The position numbers and the translations under genes were made by a program. Shown piece by piece: positions 41,821 to 51,791 of a stretch of 60,626 nt of DNA. A model generated the notes under the pieces. The model saw nothing but the letters and a program-made list of their open reading frames with translations, was not told where the DNA came from and ran no database searches. Source of the stretch: Corallochytrium limacisporum (lineage: Eukaryota > Opisthokonta); NCBI GenBank assembly GCA_002811645.1, contig PDIP01000012.1, positions 188,331 to 248,956 of the forward strand, written 5' to 3'. The stretch's first letter is position 1; each line of letters begins with the position of its first letter.

Positions 41821-42540
41821 CTACTTGGCTTCATGAGGTGATGCCAATTCGGTTTCATCCTCCTCGATATCATCATGCAAATGCCTAAGATGACTTAATT
41901 GAGCTTGCCATCCATTAGCCCTGCCCCAGCCTCGGCTCTTGATCAAGTCTGCCCTTGTCTTCCTGTGCACCTTTTCGATGACCTCGTTGGACATGGCCGA
42001 GAGGTAAGTAGCCCTTGAAAATTGGAAGCCAAAACCAACCCCTACGATACAGAAAATTATCATCATGACCAGGCCATTGTTAAGCACATCACTGCCCCGC
42101 ATCCCGGCAGGGGCCTCCTTGTCGCGGTAGAACCACCGAGGATCTGCAGGTCCTGTTCCACTATCACCGTAGGCTTGTCTGCTTGCTTTGTGATAGTCCC
42201 AGAGGTTACCATGGCTGGGCGTGGCTGTCATTTCATAGTCATAGAGTGCCCGCGCATGTCTGTCACTGAGAATTTTGTATGCTTCGGACACCTCTGTAAA
42301 CCGTTCAGACTCAGCTTTATTGCCAGCGTCTGGATGCAATTCCCTTGCGAGCGCATAGTACCTAGACTTAATCTCCTTTTCAGTAGCCCTTCGGGGTACA
42401 CCTAAAGCCTCGTAATGGTTCTTGGCTCTCAGACTAGCCCGTGAGGTGTGGAAGCCATGAACCTGAGAACTTTGAGCCAGGCGGATCGACCGGCCATACA
42501 GGCATTGGCGACATATGACTGGCGTGCTGCTAAATAGCAT
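41821..42540 (-). CDS. Mitochondrial membrane-anchored DnaJ (DNAJC4/DNAJC30-like)
   Basis: A 239-residue J-domain protein. The N-terminal 40 residues are basic and free of acidic residues (CRQCLYGRSIRLAQSSQVHGF), which fits a mitochondrial presequence. The J domain is 41-105 (NHYEALGVPRRATEKEIKSR) with an intact HPD at 69-71, needed to stimulate Hsp70 ATPase. Residues 153-174 are a transmembrane helix (LNNGLVMMIIFCIVGVGFGF). An acidic C-terminus follows. The layout fits DNAJC30- or DNAJC4-like inner-membrane proteins. The partner is likely mitochondrial Hsp70. It is divergent from ELP1 over a 1-kb region. Confidence 0.85.
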   Translation of the reverse strand: MLFSSTPVICRQCLYGRSIRLAQSSQVHGFHTSRASLRAKNHYEALGVPRRATEKEIKSRYYALARELHPDAGNKAESERFTEVSEAYKILSDRHARALYDYEMTATPSHGNLWDYHKASRQAYGDSGTGPADPRWFYRDKEAPAGMRGSDVLNNGLVMMIIFCIVGVGFGFQFSRATYLSAMSNEVIEKVHRKTRADLIKSRGWGRANGWQAQLSHLRHLHDDIEEDETELASPHEAK

Positions 42541-43561
42541 TGTCGTTCTAGGACAAAATTTTGGTATAGTGGAATACGTCGCTTTGGTTCACATTTTGTT
42601 AGTAGTTTCCAAGCAGAATCATTGGTCCTTCTATTCTCTGTTCGCTGCGTCCGACTGCACCCCACAGTGAACCAATTCTTAGAGGTACATATCGCCAAGA
42701 CAGTTTGATATAGTTCCGAAAATAGCCAACATGTCGTCAACAAAAAAGAGGACATCAACAAGATCATACGTAAGGTGTCGCGTGTGAAATATAAATCATT
42801 CGATTTCTGCCGACAGGTCTATGATGGCAAGTGTTTCATGGTGATGTGACCCGCTGCTTCCCGGACGTCCGGCCTTCATTCGCTATCAACGCTCCGAACA
42901 TTTTTTGCCAGGGGTGGGGTTCGCCTTGGACGTCAACCGTTCGCTGCTCCGCACCTCTGTACTCTGACTAGGTGGAGCGGGTGTTGGGGCGGTGGTTGCG
43001 CTTACTCGATGAGCAATCGCTACTCGATCCGACCTCAAGGAAAAAATAAAGGCCTATGCTCACCGAGCAATTGACGGATTCGGGCTGGTCACATGCCCCC
43101 CCTCGAACGTCCCCGGAAAGAAGCGTCTGATTCGCGCACAAACTCGCAGTTGGGGATGACTAGGAAGTGGCATTAATATGTTGGGTACTGAAATCCGTAT
43201 TTGTGAAATTGACGTTGGTCAGGAGTACCTATGGCCCCAAGACATGTTGACCAAACCCGACACGAGCGTATGCCATCAGCCGGGTGACAAAAATTATCCT
43301 AAACGAATGAGTTGTATTTGAGAAGAAAATTAGGCCCCGATTTCGATGCCGGCGGTGCGGGATCCCGCATGAGATCCAGTTCGCAAGGGCGGGTTACCAA
43401 CTAGCAGGTACGGGATGGGACAGGATCACAGTGCTCGAATTGCTATTTCGGACAGTTAATAGGGCAATAGGGAATCCTCAGCTGCTTGACTTCACAGAAA
43501 ATTGAAACTTTGCCTTTTGTACTTTAGATAGGAACCGAACATGGACTAGTGGTGCAAAACC
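42541..43561. promoter_or_regulatory. Divergent intergenic region, DnaJ / ELP1
   Basis: A 1-kb head-to-head spacer. AATAAAGGCCTATG lies at 43045-43058 in ELP1 orientation, and the perfect palindrome TGCGGGATCCCGCA lies at 43356-43369, about 190 bp before the ELP1 ATG. No gene supported; the minus ORF of 112 residues at 42429-42767 overlaps the DnaJ start and is not credible. Confidence 0.4.
43356..43369. promoter_or_regulatory. 14-bp palindrome TGCGGGATCCCGCA
   Basis: Perfectly self-complementary. It shares the TGCGGGAT half-site with 29991-30008. It stands about 190 bp upstream of ELP1. Confidence 0.4.
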
Positions 43562-46500
43562 ATGCGGACTTTTGTAGAGACAATCCGCAGGGTTCACCCT
43601 GAGTTCCATGGCTTGGAGTCCTGCAACGCAATGTGTAATGACAGCGACCGCAATGTCGATTACGTTGTTTATACTTTAGATGGAAATTGCATGGTGGCAG
43701 CCTTTGGATTAGAGGATGGGTCACCGGCAGAAAATGCCAAGATTTTGCTATGGACCGTGGATGTTTCGGAAGCGTGCCCATCGGAGCCGACCGGCAAAGA
43801 CGCGCATTGTGTGAATGTTACCTACGTGCCTGCAGTAGAAGGGCTTGTGGTATGCTTGAAATCAAGCGATATTGTGCTCGTCAATGTGCAGGACGCGGAG
43901 GCAGAGCATGTCGGATGCTTCGAGAGTGAACTGTATGGAGCTGCGTGGAGCAACGATCGGGAAGTATTGGCTCTGGTTTTGGGCCAGCAACGGGCGGATG
44001 TGCAGGTCACTCTAATGAACTCAGAATTTGTGCCCCTTGTAGCGACCTACTTGACCGGACCTGATGCGCCGGAACCAGAAGTGACCTCGGTGTCAGTCGG
44101 TTGGGGTAAGGAAGAGACCCAATTCAAAGGCTCCGGGGCTCGAGCTGAGGAACGGAAGGCCGGAGGCACCAATGCCATAGCCGAACGTGTGCGTAAAGAT
44201 ACACTAGCAAAAATCCACACCACCCACCGTACACAGGATCCACGTGCATACATTGCATGGCGCGGTGATGATGAGTACTTTGCTGTCAACGCAGTGGATG
44301 AACACGAAGCCGAGGGCAAGGCTTTCGAACGGCATGTACGCATCTTCAATCGGGAAGGACAACTGCATAGTCTTGGTGTGGAGGTTTTAGGGTTGGAAGG
44401 TCCAATTACATGGCGTCCGGACGGGCGTATGCTGGCCGCTGTGCAGCGCCTGCCCCATCGCTACGACATTATCTTCTTTGAACGAAACGGCCTTCGGCAC
44501 AACGAGTTTTCGCTGATTCATACTGATGCGAAGAGCAAAGATGTAAAAGGTGGCGGGCACATTGTCTCGCAAGCGGCTGGCTCAACTGACGTTTGGGACG
44601 TGGTCAGCATTACGTTCAACGAAAGTTCAGATGCTCTGGGCATTCACATGCAGAACCGATTGCAAACACACTCCCTCCTGCAAGTGTGGAAGATGAGCAA
44701 CTATAAATGGGACTGCCAGCAGGAGTACAAGGATGTGGGCACATGGTGCTGGGTACCGAACATCTCGCCTCTCAGACTGCACTACTGCAATCGGAAAGAC
44801 GGGCGACTAACGGAGTCTCAATTGGCTTGGGACATGCTTTGTGACTTGGGCATGAGCCAGGTCAACATGCTGAAACCTTCAGCAAACGTGGCGGTCCTTG
44901 ATGGTCGATTGATCCGCGTAACCCCTTTCGACCGGTGTGTAATACCTCCACCCATGAGCCGGGTCACAGTGGACACAAAGCTGGTGCTGGGCGAAGGGTG
45001 CGTAAACTATGTGACCTTTGACGTGACCGGGAGGATCATGGCCGCCCTCGTGGGTGACACCCACCTGCGTGTCTACGGAACGACGGATCAGTGGGAAACG
45101 TACTCAGAAACGCTGTCAGTGGACCTGCGGGAGTGCATTGATGATAAAGACGTGAATGCCGACGGCCAAGTTGCCCATGTCCGGCAAGCATGTCTGGTCG
45201 GTGCCCCCGGGTGGGATGCTCCGATTGCCCTTGCGGTCATCTGGAGCGTGGCATCGGAGGACTTTTCTCTGTCCGCAGACCGATACTTGCTCGTTTTTGC
45301 ACTGTTCGGTAAGCAACCAAACCTGACCGGCAAAGTCAGGCTTCAGCCGGGGGTGGAAGTGCGGCGCATGGCCCGTGCCGCTGATGACGAGACTTCTCTT
45401 CTCTTGCAATGCAATACGGGTATTCGGGTGATCGATCTGAACCAAGCGCCGCAAGACATCAAAGTGGTCGACACTTACCCAATGAACTTCCACAGTGGCG
45501 TGGTAACTCACTTTGCGGGCCGTATGCGCCCCAACCCCATCATCATGACCCTAACGAATCAAGGCAAGCTGTACTGCAACATGCGCTCCGTGCGCAGCGA
45601 TGTCACCTCCTTTGGATTCCACGACATTGGTGTGTTGGCTACCACGCATGCCCACCAATTGGTCGTACTATCCCCACGGGAACTATTGCTTGGCATTGGC
45701 ACCGGGAGTAAACTTGACATCGGCAGAACCATAGAAAACGGCGGCAAGATAGTTTGTGTTCCGGGAAAGTCAACCATGTGTATTTTACAGATGCCCCGTG
45801 GGAACTTGGAATCCATCCACCCACGTCTGATGGTACTCAACAGGATCCGTGAGGCAATCCAAGCCGTGCGGTACGATGCGGCGTTTAAGCTCATGCGCAG
45901 GCACCGTATCGACACCAATCTTCTGTACGACCTGAACCCGGAACAATTCATTGCCAAGACCGAGACGGTGATGAAGCAACTACTTCAAGTCCAATACGCT
46001 TCTGCCAGCTCCGTGTACGGCTTTGATCCCATCAATTTGTTCCTGACCGCTCTTAAACCTGAAGACGTGAGTGTCACCATGTACGGCGACATCATCACTG
46101 CCCTCATTGAGGGCAACAGTGTTACGCCGGCATCTACGGTTGGCCACCAAAAGAAGGGAGGCGCATCGTCTAAGCCTATCAGGAAGGAACCCAAGTCAGT
46201 TACTGCCATCTGCAATGCCATACGTGAGGCCCTCGAGACCCTGGGCGGATCGAAACATGGCATGGCAATTGTCGCGACCTATGCCCGAAGTCAGCCACCG
46301 CAACTGGAGGAAGCGTTGCTGTACATCGAAAAATGGCGCTCGGCCGAAGCAGATGCGGACGACGGTGAGGAGAACTCATCACGCCCAAGCCATGAGGCCA
46401 TCCTGGACTTTCTGTGCTTCCTGAGTGATGTTAACGTGCTCTTCGACACTGCTCTGGGTATGTACAACTTTGATCTTGCGCTGATGGTCGCGGAAAAATC

Positions 46501-47962
46501 CCAGAAGGATCCGGGTGAGTACTTGCCGTTCCTAAAGGAGCTAAACGCCTTGCCGGAACAGCAAAAGAAGTTCCGAATTGATCGCCACCTCGGACGCTGG
46601 ACCAAGGCATTGAAGACCATGAAGGGCTGCGAACCTGGATTCTACGATGAGCTAGTGTCTGTGATCAAAAGCCGTCGTCTGTACGAGGACGCTATAAATA
46701 TTCTCGTTGGCGACTCGCCTGACCTCGACAAGCGAATCTATGTGGCCTACGCAGAGGCCTTGGATTCAATGAAGTCATCTACCGGCGGTACGGACGAGGG
46801 GGCCAAGCTGGGTGCCGCCCTGTATTTCGAAAAGGCCGGTGACTTCACAGCTGCTTTCGAATGCTATTCAAACGCCCTATGCTGGCGTGATGTCGACCGC
46901 TTGGCGCGGCGCGAACCTGAGCTCCAGCAGCGTCACTCTGAGACCCTGCGGCAGATTGCTGTGCGCATGGGAGAGCGTGTGCAATGGATTGAAGCTGCGC
47001 AGGTATACTTTGTGGGCATCGGCATGGAGGAAGGGCTAGAGGATGGAGTACAATGCCTGGTTAATGGCAGCCACTGGCGGAGTGCCATGAGCCTCTGTGA
47101 ACGCGAAAAACGCACGGATCTGATTTCCACAGAGATTCGGCCCGCTGTGGAGGAGGCCTTTGAAAGCTTGGATCGCTACCTGGACAACTCTCTGGAGAAG
47201 ATTGACATGTATACCGACCGGCTGGAAGTTGTGCGAAGGTCAAAGGCGGAGAAAGAGAAGAGAGAGGCTGAGGCCTTGCGGCTAATGGACGCGGATGAGA
47301 TTGGGGGAGATGATGCCGAGTACTTTGGCGATGATTTGTACAGCGACGCTGGTAGTACTGTGGCGTCGAGCCAGAGCTCCCGTCGCTCCCGGTCGTCAAA
47401 GACATCTAAGTCGTCGACCTCGACGCGATCCTCGAAAAACCGTCGTAAGCTGGAGCGTAAACAGAGGAGTCTGAAGAAAGGATCGCAGTATGAGGAAGAG
47501 GCGCTTATGCAGGAGGTTAGCAACCATATCACCGAATGTGACACCCAGCGAGAGAGTGTGCGGGATCTCCTGGAAATTGGTATGCGCCTGAATATGCTGC
47601 CCGAGGTGACTCAACTCCGTACCAAGTATCAGCATATTCTTCAGGTCTGTGATCAGGCTCGTACTGCGGCCTTCTCCAACCATCGCCTACCCGAGAACAT
47701 CTCAATTCTGCCCGCCAAGTCGGGCGCGGACGAGGCATTTGTGCGCACCGCCGTTGTCGGCTTCGTTCTGGGACCCACGTCATCACCCCAGGGTCTGCTG
47801 GCCACTGCCGCGCAGAAAGCTCTGAAGCAGGGCGCCACCCGCAGCTCTGATCCCGATGTGGAACTGACAGATCTGGAGGGCGAGAAGCAGCAGCCATTGT
47901 TTCTGCCCACCTTCCGTCCGAACGTTGCTTGGGATTGGATCCCGCGCATTTTGCCAAAGTAA
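43562..47962 (+). CDS. ELP1: Elongator complex subunit 1 (ELP1/IKI3)
   Basis: A 1466-residue scaffold of Elongator, which modifies wobble uridine 34 of tRNAs (the cm5U/mcm5U group). Residues about 1-740 hold two WD40 propellers, with IKI3 hallmarks ITWRPDGRMLAAVQR and NGLRHNEFSL. Residues about 790-1265 are alpha-solenoid/TPR repeats (LLYDLNPEQF, EKAGDFTAAFECY, WRDVDRLA). Residues about 1270-1320 form a Ser/Lys/Arg-rich tract (SSRRSRSSKTSKSSTSTRS), the basic region that in yeast binds tRNA and acts in nuclear import. The C-terminal dimerisation part follows. Somewhat longer than the human protein (1332), mainly through loops. No intron. ATG at 43562 in CAAAACCATGCG. Confidence 0.96.
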   Translation: MRTFVETIRRVHPEFHGLESCNAMCNDSDRNVDYVVYTLDGNCMVAAFGLEDGSPAENAKILLWTVDVSEACPSEPTGKDAHCVNVTYVPAVEGLVVCLKSSDIVLVNVQDAEAEHVGCFESELYGAAWSNDREVLALVLGQQRADVQVTLMNSEFVPLVATYLTGPDAPEPEVTSVSVGWGKEETQFKGSGARAEERKAGGTNAIAERVRKDTLAKIHTTHRTQDPRAYIAWRGDDEYFAVNAVDEHEAEGKAFERHVRIFNREGQLHSLGVEVLGLEGPITWRPDGRMLAAVQRLPHRYDIIFFERNGLRHNEFSLIHTDAKSKDVKGGGHIVSQAAGSTDVWDVVSITFNESSDALGIHMQNRLQTHSLLQVWKMSNYKWDCQQEYKDVGTWCWVPNISPLRLHYCNRKDGRLTESQLAWDMLCDLGMSQVNMLKPSANVAVLDGRLIRVTPFDRCVIPPPMSRVTVDTKLVLGEGCVNYVTFDVTGRIMAALVGDTHLRVYGTTDQWETYSETLSVDLRECIDDKDVNADGQVAHVRQACLVGAPGWDAPIALAVIWSVASEDFSLSADRYLLVFALFGKQPNLTGKVRLQPGVEVRRMARAADDETSLLLQCNTGIRVIDLNQAPQDIKVVDTYPMNFHSGVVTHFAGRMRPNPIIMTLTNQGKLYCNMRSVRSDVTSFGFHDIGVLATTHAHQLVVLSPRELLLGIGTGSKLDIGRTIENGGKIVCVPGKSTMCILQMPRGNLESIHPRLMVLNRIREAIQAVRYDAAFKLMRRHRIDTNLLYDLNPEQFIAKTETVMKQLLQVQYASASSVYGFDPINLFLTALKPEDVSVTMYGDIITALIEGNSVTPASTVGHQKKGGASSKPIRKEPKSVTAICNAIREALETLGGSKHGMAIVATYARSQPPQLEEALLYIEKWRSAEADADDGEENSSRPSHEAILDFLCFLSDVNVLFDTALGMYNFDLALMVAEKSQKDPGEYLPFLKELNALPEQQKKFRIDRHLGRWTKALKTMKGCEPGFYDELVSVIKSRRLYEDAINILVGDSPDLDKRIYVAYAEALDSMKSSTGGTDEGAKLGAALYFEKAGDFTAAFECYSNALCWRDVDRLARREPELQQRHSETLRQIAVRMGERVQWIEAAQVYFVGIGMEEGLEDGVQCLVNGSHWRSAMSLCEREKRTDLISTEIRPAVEEAFESLDRYLDNSLEKIDMYTDRLEVVRRSKAEKEKREAEALRLMDADEIGGDDAEYFGDDLYSDAGSTVASSQSSRRSRSSKTSKSSTSTRSSKNRRKLERKQRSLKKGSQYEEEALMQEVSNHITECDTQRESVRDLLEIGMRLNMLPEVTQLRTKYQHILQVCDQARTAAFSNHRLPENISILPAKSGADEAFVRTAVVGFVLGPTSSPQGLLATAAQKALKQGATRSSDPDVELTDLEGEKQQPLFLPTFRPNVAWDWIPRILPK

Positions 47963-48327
47963 TATAATTACGGATACACCGAATAAGTTCAAAGTTACTA
48001 AACCATGTCCACAGATGGCAAGTGATGACATTCAACCAGCGATCGCCTCCGTTCCTTGGCAATCAGCCTCCACCTGGACCCCACAACCCAAACAGAAAGC
48101 AAAAGAAATTAAAGAAAAAAGAAAAATCACAAACACCCAAAACTGCACTCCCCGGAATGCTCCTCAACCCTTCGTCGACGTCAGCTTCCTCCTACAACCC
48201 CCTTCCCTCCAATCGAAGCGGTTCTCATCACCAATCCCCCTCTGCCCCGCGCATCATCGCAGTCCTCCCGGGGAGAGGGAGGGGTTCTCTCTCGCCCATA
48301 TCCCCCCCAGTTCGCCTTCGTCATTGG

Positions 48328-48343
48328 GGCCTATTTATAGGCC
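48328..48343. promoter_or_regulatory. Palindromic TATA-like element GGCCTATTTATAGGCC
   Basis: Perfect 7-bp arms around TT. It reads as a TATA box flanked by GGCC on both strands, the extreme case of the recurrent TATA/GGCC motif of this window. Confidence 0.3.
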
Positions 48344-50069
48344 GTGCGGATGACTTCTTTGGCTCCTTCCCCCAACCCCCCCTTCCAATTTCGTTTTTTT
48401 TCTTTTCCATCCAGGCCATAAGAATTCCAGTTTGGCTTTTTTCGGTGGAGAGAGAAATCATGGCAAAACTCTCAGAACCCGAAACCCGATCCAACAAAAC
48501 AGGCGCTGTTTTGTGGTTCGAATGCCTTGATTTGGGTGCTGCCACCTTTTTGACGGGTTGGTGTTGCGCTTCTGCACAGTGGGGTCCCCGGTGGTGATTT
48601 CGAGAGTTTCGTCGGGCTCATGCAATCACAAGCCTCCAACACCAAGTTCGATTTCTTGCCCCAGGGGAGCGAGAGAGCCCAGATTGCCTGCTTCTTGCAT
48701 GCTGCGCATCCAACACGAGCTGGCACGGGGGAGGTGTCACCCGCAACGGGGACCCGTCGCAGACGCACTTGTGTCCTGTGGTCCCCTTTGTTCCCTGCTT
48801 CTGCAAAAGAAGGCAGGTGGCAGACCCAAGAAGGGAAGCAGCCCAAAATAAGGTTCAAAAAAAAACACATAGCCAGTCAATCCCCAAGAAACTTGAAAAA
48901 CTGGACACGCGGTGGAACACAATGAAAAAAGCCAGCTGGGGTGGGACACCCCGCCCCCCCGGGGCAGGACGCTGCCCCTCCAGCCGGAGCCAGTAGCGCC
49001 GAGTTCTTGAAGGGAAACCCCGAATCGGAACTCCCCCCCCACCTCCCGTTCCGTCCCCCCCCCTCCCCGCCGGGGGGTTGGGTTCTCCCTTTCTTCCTGG
49101 TAGAGAGGGGGGGGTGTCCTCGAGCGCAAAAAAAAAACCCCTTTTTGCTTTCGGTGTCTATTTTTTTCTTTCCAAAGAAAAATGAAAGCTAAGAGAGCAA
49201 GCCAAATGAAAAAAAAAAGAGAAGGAAAAATGCAAAATCGAAAGCAAGCGCTCTGCTGCCGACACCCCCAACCCTCCATTTTTGGACATCTTTGGTTTGC
49301 TGCAGTGGCTGCTTCGGTTCTAGCACCCGTTTGTCCCCGAACAGGACAGTTGTGGATTCCGGCAAGCCGGGGTTGGTATATTACGCTGGTAAAAATGACT
49401 TTTACCACCACACTTGACCGCACGCACGGCCATGTATGCATATTTTAGTGCGGTATTCTTCGTGCCCACTGGTTGTGACAAATTAGTGGCTCCGTATACC
49501 ATTCCGGTGCATGTGGGTGACGATGCTCCCCCTTTCCTTGCGGATGTGTCGACTCGCCTGCCCCGCGGCCATGTGCGGGATGCTTTCGTCGGCCAAGCTT
49601 TCCAGAGTACCGCTCTTTTTGTTTTATTCTCTCTTCTAACGGCGGCATCTCATCTTGCTTAAACCGAGCGATCACTGGGACGTGCGCGGCACCAGTACCG
49701 CAAGTGTACTGTGCACACACCCAAAGTAGCAATAGCACACACACACACACACACACGAACACACTGCGGAAACGACACCACCGATGCGCGAGGGTTTTAA
49801 GCGACCACAAAGATCGCCATCTGATTTCCAATGTCAAGAACGGACAATCCACACCATAAAAAGATCGACTTTGACCCCCCCTCCCTCCTTTTTCACCGCC
49901 TCTCCCAAACCCAAAACCCCGTGTTTTTTTTCTCTGTCTCTGTCGCTGTCTCTGTCTCTCTGTCTGTGTGTCCTTTCCCTCCCCTTTCTTTTGTCCTTCC
50001 CGGCGCTAAATATCCCGTACTTCGCCCTACTGCTCCCTCCCCCACCCCACCCCTGGCTGCGCGGCACAG

Positions 50070-50246
50070 AGAGAGAGAGAGTGTGTGTGTGTGGGGCGAG
50101 ACAGCAAACCCTCGTCGCCACAAAACACAGTAGCGGTGGGGAACAAAGGGGCAACCGAGAGCAGACCAGCGACAGCCACACCGAGGCGCACCGAGAGAGC
50201 ATGGAGCGATGGGATAGAAGAGAGAGAGAGAGTGTGTGTGTGTGTC
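50070..50246 (+). repeat. Two composite (GA)n(GT)n microsatellites
   Basis: GA runs pass directly into GT runs at about 50070-50093 and again at about 50219-50246, the second ending in a TGTCTG. The two blocks look like copies of one composite repeat. Confidence 0.7.
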
Positions 50247-51320
50247 TGAAGAGTGTTCAGTGTCGAATGTAGGCGCTTGGCTGTCGGTGTAATTATGCCT
50301 GAAGCGATAAACCCTTCGGACCCCGTGGACTCAACCCCCCCCCCCCGCGCCCGGGGGGCTGGTGCTTCCGATCTCGCAGCCCGCGCGACTGAAAGCGTTC
50401 CACTTTGGGAAAATTAAAGACGAAAAAAAAACAAAGAAAGGGGCAACTGAGAAACTCGGAGTTTAAGGCCCGAATCCCGGACACCTGTCTACTACGCCTC
50501 ACCCCTCCACGACGACCACCCAAAATAATCCCGAGCTAACTGAGCGATAAGGAAAATATCTACTTGTGCCAGGTAGAGTGTTCGGGTTTTGTATAGGAAA
50601 TGTACGAGCGTATTTGGCAAAGCGTGCCGCATGGGATGAACTGCGGCGGCTGTGGTGGTGTGCCCATTTTCTCCAGCGCTCTGTCCCTCTTTTTGCCTCT
50701 CTCCCTTCCCCCACGCACGCCCGAGGGAGCGCAGGGGACGGGAGGCCAGGCGCACAGAGAGCGAGAGAGGCGAAAGGGCAGCGGGAGAATCAAAGCGAGA
50801 GAGTCTTGGACATCGAAAAAGAATTACCAGAGAAATCCAAAGAAAGACACAAAAAGCCACGGTCCAGGAGCAAGTTTCTCCCGTTTTCACCGGATGGATC
50901 GGGTAGAGCCGCTTCCCTTCTGAGCCAGGCTTTCCCCCCGTCTGAACGCTTTTTCTCGCGAATGGAGCCACTGAAAGTGAAGGGACAAGAGAGAGAGAGA
51001 GAGAGGCCCCCAGAGGGAAGGGGGGGGATTGTTGGGTTTGGGGTAGTGGTACCCTGAGCAGCAGCAGAGCCGGCCAAAGGAAAAAAAAAAACTCGTTGGG
51101 GACAGGCAAGGCGTGGATGGGCCGAGAAGAAAGAGAGAAGGAATAACCTACGAAAAATAAAAAGAAAACAAGGAAATTGCCCCCCCCCCCCCAAAAAAAA
51201 TATCAAGAAGAGGGGTGAGGGAGAATATAAAGGGTCCCAGGATAACAAGAATTCGTATGCCCAAGAACCAATGCCCAAGGAGAAAAGAAAAAAAAAGACG
51301 AAGAAACAACAAGAAAGGGG

Positions 51321-51323
<3 letters not shown>

Positions 51324-51369
<46 letters not shown>
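51324..51369 (+). repeat. (GA)n microsatellite
   Basis: About 46 bp of uninterrupted GA dinucleotides. Confidence 0.95.
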
Positions 51370-51372
<3 letters not shown>

Positions 51373-51414
51373 AGGACCAGAGGGGCGAGGGGAGGGGAAC
51401 GAGAATGTGAATTA

Positions 51415-51451
51415 GCCCAGCCAGCCAGCCAGCCAGCCATTCATTCATTCT
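51415..51451 (+). repeat. (CCAG)n(CATT)n tetranucleotide repeats
   Basis: Five CCAG units are followed by three CATT units. Confidence 0.85.
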
Positions 51452-51707
51452 TATTCCATTTTAATGGTACACTACACACACACACACACGGGGGAGAGAA
51501 GAAAAAAGGTCAAAGGCCCTCCTCGCTCGGGTTGGGAGGGGTTGGGGGGGGAGGGGGGAGAGGGACGGGAGCGCAGACGGGAAGAAAAAAGTGTGTGCAC
51601 TGCACAATTAAAGAGGGGGGATGGTGGGGGAGGGGGGAGTGGGGGAAGCAGAGGAAGGTCCAAGGCCAGGGCAGAGCGGTCCAAGGGCGGGAGTGGGGGA
51701 AGTATAT

Positions 51708-51711
<4 letters not shown>

Positions 51712-51791
<80 letters not shown>
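51712..51791 (+). repeat. (CA)n(GA)n compound microsatellite
   Basis: About 53 bp of CA (51712-51764) pass directly into 27 bp of GA (51765-51791), with no interruption in either part. Confidence 0.95.
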
